NCBI GenBank assembly: GCA_035690065.1
Contig: DASSKW010000119.1
Coordinates: 1-19,297 of the forward strand
Source: DASSKW01 sp035690065
GTDB lineage: Bacteria > Pseudomonadota > Gammaproteobacteria > Natronospirales > REEB76
DNA: 19,297 nt
Direction: 5' to 3'
Positions within the stretch are counted from its first letter, which is position 1; each line of letters opens with the position of its first letter. A program made the translations under genes and the position numbers. The notes beneath the pieces were generated by a model that saw only the letters and a list, made by a program, of their open reading frames with translations, did not search any database and had not been told where the DNA came from. Positions 14,994 to 19,297 of this stretch are shown piece after piece.

Positions 14994-15244
14994 TGTTCTG
15001 TAAAGCTCTTTGGATAACGTGGGAAGGGTCGCCCAGATTGTGGGTGGCCCAGATTGTAGCCGGGTGCCGTGTGCTTGCCAAAAGAATATGTCTCCTGCTG
15101 CACATATCGGGGGATTTCTGTTAGTTTAATGACACATATTTCCGTCTTGAGGTCGGAAGGAGCGGGGACGGTGTTACAGGGGGTGCCGGTTCCGCCAGAG
15201 AAATTTATGGGGTCAAGCAAGAAAAACGGGTGGGGAGAAACAGG
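14994..15244. promoter_or_regulatory. divergent intergenic region, pfp and tpsB
   Basis: About 250 bp that must hold promoters for pfp (leftward) and the two-partner secretion operon (rightward). It contains an 11-bp direct repeat GCCCAGATTGT at 15031-15041 and 15047-15057, a 16-bp period, close upstream of pfp. The central part (15105-15150) is AT-rich and promoter-like. No hexamers are assigned. Confidence 0.4.
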
Positions 15245-16894
15245 GTGAAAGGAACGTTCGCCGCTTTTGCCATGGGCATGTCGGTCGCCGCATTCTGTTG
15301 CAGCAGCGCTGCGCAGGCTGTACCGCCACCAGCGGTACCCACTCCGGGTGCCGTCCAATCCACCCTGCCGGCCAAGCCAGCCGTACCCAAAACCAAGGCG
15401 ACGCCTGAAGTCCAGACTTCACCTGCGCCTGCGCCGGGCGTGAGTCCGGGTGGGCCGGAAGTGCTGGTCAAGGGATTCGTGATCACCGGCAATACCGTAT
15501 TCAGCGACGCCGAACTGCAGGCGCAGATCGCCGCCTGGGTCGGCAAGCGCCAGACACTGGCCCAGTTGTATGAGGTCGCCGACAAACTCACGGCGTTCTA
15601 CCGCCAGCACGGCTACGGACTAGCCTACGTCTCATTGCCGGCACAGACCCTCGCGAACGGCAACGTGCGTCTGCAAGTCGTGGAAGGCCGGATCGGCAAC
15701 ATCGCGATCCAGGGCAACGATCATACCGGCAGCGCGACACTCATCAAGCGGGTCTCGAACATCCATACCGGCGATGTCTATACCGATGCCGCGATGGAAC
15801 GCGCCGCGATGCTGCTCAACGATCTGCCCGGCATGCATGCACGTGCAGTGATGAGCCCCGGCCAGGAATTCGGGACCTCAGATGTGTTGTTCAAAGTGCA
15901 GGAGACGCCCTACAACGGCGATGCTTCGATAGATGATTACGGCCGCAGCGTGATCGGCCGCTGGCGCCTGAATGCGGATGTTTTCGTCAACAGTCTCACC
16001 GGACACGGCGATCAGCTCTCTGCGGGCATCACACATTCTGCCGGCAATCTGCTTAACTTCGGCAAACTCGGTTACAGCCTGCCATTCGGCCCTGCCGGGG
16101 GCAGTCTGACAGCCGGCTGGAACCGCGCCGTGTATCACGTGGGCGGCAGCTTGTTCGGACCGCTCAACATCAGCGGCACGACCCAGAACGGATCATTGAA
16201 TTATCTGTATGCGCAGGAACGTACCCGCAGCGAAAGTTTCTATTGGGGGTTCGGTGCCACGCACAACACCAGTACCGTAGATACCAGTGGTAATAGCGTT
16301 ACTTCAACCGATATCAATCTTCTACAACTGACCACGTTCTATACCCGCAGCCATCCCGATTTCAGTTATTACACTCTGGCGGGCAACCTCTGGACCAACG
16401 GCAAACACAACGACGGCACCCTGACCAATGCCGAGAAACTGCGCGTGCAGTTCGATGCCAGCTACGTACAGCCGTTCGCGACCCTGTGGCGCTTCATCAG
16501 CAGCGGCAGCCTGCTGTATTCGCCCGATCCGCTGGTCGATACCGACAAGTTCTCGCTCGGCGGCCCCGACAACGTGCGTGGCTTCCTGCCAGCGGAACAG
16601 CGGGGCGATCGCGGTGTGTTCGTATCGCTGGAATTGCAGCGTTCGTTCGCGATCGGCGGCCTGCCGATGGCGCTGGGCGGTTTCGTGGATAGCGGCAAGG
16701 TCTGGAATGTCGCCACCAAGACCACACCGGGCAGCAATCAGGGGCTCAGCAGTGCCGGTGCCGAATGGTTGTTCGGTCCGAGTTCAGGCGCCTGGAATGC
16801 ACGTTTGCAATGGGCCTATGCCATCGGGGGTTATCGTCCGAGCGATGGCAATGGCGGCGGCCATATATGGTTCACTTTGGGAACCAGGTTTTAA
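15245..16894 (+). CDS. two-partner secretion outer-membrane transporter TpsB (ShlB/FhaC/HecB family)
   Basis: A 549-residue outer-membrane protein. The signal peptide (KGTFAAFAMGMSVAAFCCS, cleavage after AAQA at residue 25) leads to a Pro-rich linker (residues 26-70). Two POTRA domains follow: about 72-148 (VLVKGFVITGNTVFSDAEL onward) and about 149-225. The rest is a beta-barrel. GGPDNVRGF at about residue 440 is the conserved VRGF/Y motif of the inward-folded loop, and the protein ends in Phe, as outer-membrane barrels do. It recognises the TPS domain of its partner and secretes it. GTG at 15245 has GGGGAG upstream and gives a normal signal peptide; an in-frame GTG at 15230 would add five residues ahead of it. 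tpsA follows 70 bp later. Confidence 0.93.
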   Translation: MKGTFAAFAMGMSVAAFCCSSAAQAVPPPAVPTPGAVQSTLPAKPAVPKTKATPEVQTSPAPAPGVSPGGPEVLVKGFVITGNTVFSDAELQAQIAAWVGKRQTLAQLYEVADKLTAFYRQHGYGLAYVSLPAQTLANGNVRLQVVEGRIGNIAIQGNDHTGSATLIKRVSNIHTGDVYTDAAMERAAMLLNDLPGMHARAVMSPGQEFGTSDVLFKVQETPYNGDASIDDYGRSVIGRWRLNADVFVNSLTGHGDQLSAGITHSAGNLLNFGKLGYSLPFGPAGGSLTAGWNRAVYHVGGSLFGPLNISGTTQNGSLNYLYAQERTRSESFYWGFGATHNTSTVDTSGNSVTSTDINLLQLTTFYTRSHPDFSYYTLAGNLWTNGKHNDGTLTNAEKLRVQFDASYVQPFATLWRFISSGSLLYSPDPLVDTDKFSLGGPDNVRGFLPAEQRGDRGVFVSLELQRSFAIGGLPMALGGFVDSGKVWNVATKTTPGSNQGLSSAGAEWLFGPSSGAWNARLQWAYAIGGYRPSDGNGGGHIWFTLGTRF

Positions 16895-16964
16895 GACATC
16901 TTGAAGAATCCGGTTGAAAACTACGCGCAGGATGCGCGACAAAGATGAGCGAGAGGATAGCGAT

Positions 16965-19297
16965 ATGAAGCACCGAACCCCGACTTTACGGCCGCTCAAC
17001 GCGTTGCTCAAACAGGCCCTGCATTCGCGCGCACTCAGACGCGCCGCGCTCGGTCTCGGCGCATTCGCGCCGGCACTCGCGCTCGCCAATCCTACTGGCG
17101 GGCAGGTGGTGGCGGGTAATGCCAGCATCAGTGTCCCGGATTCCGATCACACCGTCGTCAATCAGGCTTCACAGAGCGCCATCCTGAACTGGCAGCAGTT
17201 CTCGATCGGCAGCAACCAGTATGTGCAGTTCATCCAGCCCGACAGTTCAGCGGTGGTGCTGAACCGGGTGATCGGCGGCAATCCGTCGCAGATACTCGGC
17301 AACATGTCTGCCAACGGACAGGTGTTCCTGGTCAATCCGAACGGCGTGTTCTTCGGTCAGGGTGCCAGTCTCGACGTGCAGGGTCTGATCGCGACCACGT
17401 TCGATATCAAGAACAGCGATTTTCTGGCGGGCCATTACGTCTTCGCCAAGGGCGACGGCGCGCCAGATGCCGGCGTGACCAATCAGGGCACGCTGACGGC
17501 GAACAATGGCTACATCGTGCTGGCCGGCGATTACGCGAACAACGACGGCGTGATCGCCGCGCAGGCCGGGCAGGTGGTGCTCGCGTCCGGCAACCAGATG
17601 ACGCTGACCCTTGCCGACAATTCGCTCGTCAGTTTCGTGGTGGATCAGGCGACGATGTCGCAATACGCGGGCGTCAGCAACACCGGCAGCATCGAAGCCG
17701 ACGGCGGCGTAGTACTGATGACGGCGAAAGTCGCCAATGCATTGACCGCGACCGCAGTCAACAACAGCGGTCTCATCACCGCGCACAGCATCCAGGATCA
17801 CAACGGCACCATCATCCTTGCCGCACAGGGTGGCGACATCGACGTGAGCGGTACGCTGGATGCGAGCGCGACGCAAGCCGGCGTCACCGGCGGCAGCGTG
17901 GTGATTCGCGGTAACGGTCACACCGAGATTGCGAGCACTGCGAACATCCTGGCCGAGGGCGATGCCGCAAAAGGCGGATTCATTGAGCTGTCGGGGCACA
18001 CGCTGAAAGTGCGTGGACAAGTAAATACCGGGCGTAGCGGTGAATTGTTGATTGACCCGAGTATTTTGACTATTGGCGCCGGCACTAACTTTAGTAGTGG
18101 CACGGGCGGCACGCCTTCGACCGTTACAGTTGGCGTTGGGTATATCCAGAATCAATTGAATTCAAACAAGAGCGTCGTCCTGGTGGCGTCCAATTCCATT
18201 GGACATTCTGCCGGCGTGACCAGTTTGACTGCGACAGGCAACGGTAATCTATCACTCAAGATTGGTTCGGTGACAGCGGGATCCGGAAGCCTAAAGGATC
18301 CGTCATCATTGGGTTTTGGCTACGGAAATGGCTGTCAATATGCGGGCGTATGTTCCCCGGGCACATCATATAAGTTTTCTCCCAACAGCAACGGCACTAT
18401 CAATCTCAGCGGCGTCACCATCAATATCAAGGGTACGTTCACCGCCAGCGCCAGTTTCGGTACGATCAAGCTTGGCAATGTCACGGCCAAGGCGATCACG
18501 CTGGGCGGCGGCGGGCCTTCGGGCTACGTCTATGACATCAGCACCCAGAATCTGACGGCCACCAATGGGGCCGTGGTGATTTATGGCGGTAATCAGGCCG
18601 ACGACCATGTGACTATTAACGGTTCGGTATCGGCCGAGAGTAGTAGCGGCTCGGTATCGGGCAAGAGTATCTCGATTACCAGCGGCTACATCGATGTCAC
18701 CGGAAATCTGGCTGCTACGGGGACTGGCAGCGCAATCCGGATCCGCGGTTATGGCTCATCCGACAACGGCGGTTGGATTCATATCGGCGGCAACGTAATC
18801 GCGACCAACGGCAGTGTGAGCATCACGGAAAACGGCGGCGCCAGCATCACCGTCAACGGCAGCATCCAGGCGCTAGGCAAGGTGTCCATGTCTGTCAACG
18901 GCAACCGCAATGCTCCCGCTTTAATAGATGTTGGCGGCAATATCAATGCTGGTGGTGCAGTCAATATCGTGGCTCACAACAGTGCCAGCGCGACGGCAGG
19001 TGCCAGTATCAATGTAGCTTCGGTGACCGGTAAATCCATTACGCTCACCGCTACTGCATCGGGAAGCGCCAATATCACTGCCAGCACTCTGCATGCGAAT
19101 GGGGCTGCTACTTCCGATGGTGTCTCGGTGAAAGCCAGCACCAGCCAGGCCAGTCACAACGGTGGCAAGATCAACGTCAATGGGGGCATTACGGTGGATC
19201 ACGGTGGCGTCACGCTGAATGCCAAAGGTGGAGAGGATTCCGGCGGCAAGATCAGCGTCAGCGGCAATATCAGCGCCGCTGGCAATGTATCAGTCAC
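16965..19297 (+). CDS. two-partner secretion exoprotein TpsA, filamentous-hemagglutinin-like (partial, no 3' end)
   Basis: The frame is open from ATG 16965 (with GAGAGGA just upstream) to the window edge, 777 full codons. An extended signal peptide has a basic start (KHRTPTLRPLNALLKQ) and cleavage is likely after ALALA at residue 41. Next comes the TPS secretion domain, with the signature NPNGVFFGQGASLDVQGLIA beginning at residue 124. Residues after about 300 form repeated short strands of the kind VNGSIQALGKV and GGNINAGGAVNI, as in a right-handed beta-helix. The protein is secreted by the adjacent TpsB and probably acts as an adhesin or, if a toxin tip exists beyond the window, in contact-dependent inhibition. 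The only two cysteines seen (residues 457 and 463) are six residues apart. Confidence 0.93.
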   Translation, partial: MKHRTPTLRPLNALLKQALHSRALRRAALGLGAFAPALALANPTGGQVVAGNASISVPDSDHTVVNQASQSAILNWQQFSIGSNQYVQFIQPDSSAVVLNRVIGGNPSQILGNMSANGQVFLVNPNGVFFGQGASLDVQGLIATTFDIKNSDFLAGHYVFAKGDGAPDAGVTNQGTLTANNGYIVLAGDYANNDGVIAAQAGQVVLASGNQMTLTLADNSLVSFVVDQATMSQYAGVSNTGSIEADGGVVLMTAKVANALTATAVNNSGLITAHSIQDHNGTIILAAQGGDIDVSGTLDASATQAGVTGGSVVIRGNGHTEIASTANILAEGDAAKGGFIELSGHTLKVRGQVNTGRSGELLIDPSILTIGAGTNFSSGTGGTPSTVTVGVGYIQNQLNSNKSVVLVASNSIGHSAGVTSLTATGNGNLSLKIGSVTAGSGSLKDPSSLGFGYGNGCQYAGVCSPGTSYKFSPNSNGTINLSGVTINIKGTFTASASFGTIKLGNVTAKAITLGGGGPSGYVYDISTQNLTATNGAVVIYGGNQADDHVTINGSVSAESSSGSVSGKSISITSGYIDVTGNLAATGTGSAIRIRGYGSSDNGGWIHIGGNVIATNGSVSITENGGASITVNGSIQALGKVSMSVNGNRNAPALIDVGGNINAGGAVNIVAHNSASATAGASINVASVTGKSITLTATASGSANITASTLHANGAATSDGVSVKASTSQASHNGGKINVNGGITVDHGGVTLNAKGGEDSGGKISVSGNISAAGNVSV

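Noticed and set aside
17247..18155. A 302-codon minus-strand open frame inside tpsA
   Set aside because: It lies opposite the TPS domain, which has clear family motifs in the + frame. The antisense product shows no domain, and high GC explains the missing stops.

Overview
The window is about 19.3 kb of GC-rich, gene-dense chromosomal DNA. It carries mostly housekeeping and accessory metabolic genes plus the start of a two-partner secretion locus. Outer-membrane TpsB and secreted TpsA, a lipoprotein, RAYT/REP elements, an Fsr-type exporter, and PPi-dependent phosphofructokinase near a proton-pumping pyrophosphatase together suggest a beta- or gammaproteobacterium. The genus cannot be fixed from sequence alone. 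No rRNA, tRNA, CRISPR array, phage or insertion sequence is visible other than the RAYT/REP family.

Layout. Positions 1-207 hold the 3' end of an unknown gene. A MAPEG-family membrane protein (277-660) follows. Positions 671-2095 are a RAYT/REP neighbourhood: an intact REP-associated tyrosine transposase gene (724-1254), inverted REP elements on both sides, two further degenerate copies of the transposase 3' tail each joined to a REP, a small NTF2/SnoaL-like gene (1545-1940) whose stop codon lies inside a REP, and a decayed 5' fragment of a second transposase gene. Downstream on the + strand come fsr (fosmidomycin-resistance-type MFS exporter), a cupin, an EamA/DMT exporter, a 65-residue membrane protein, a second MAPEG protein and a SAM-dependent methyltransferase.

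The strand then changes. On the minus strand lie a PsiF-like small periplasmic protein and a rhodanese-CDF efflux pair. The rhodanese is divergent from a persulfide-dioxygenase-like metallo-beta-lactamase-fold hydrolase, so this part looks like sulfur and metal homeostasis. Next, all on the minus strand, are hppA (K+-independent membrane H+-pyrophosphatase), a lipoprotein with seven repeats predicted to form a beta-propeller, an AraC-family regulator and pfp (PPi-dependent 6-phosphofructokinase). hppA and pfp form a pyrophosphate-based energy module: PFP can make or use PPi during the fructose-6-phosphate/fructose-1,6-bisphosphate step, and the pump couples PPi hydrolysis to proton translocation. 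Here they are separated by two unrelated-looking genes.

The window ends with a + strand two-partner secretion operon: tpsB (POTRA plus 16-strand barrel transporter) and tpsA, a filamentous-hemagglutinin-like exoprotein with a TPS domain and beta-helix repeats. tpsA runs off the right edge with 777 codons visible.

No clearly new multi-gene defence or biosynthetic system is evident. The most unusual structure is the RAYT/REP region, where transposase tail plus REP has been repeated in tandem and a host gene sits between transposase-derived pieces.
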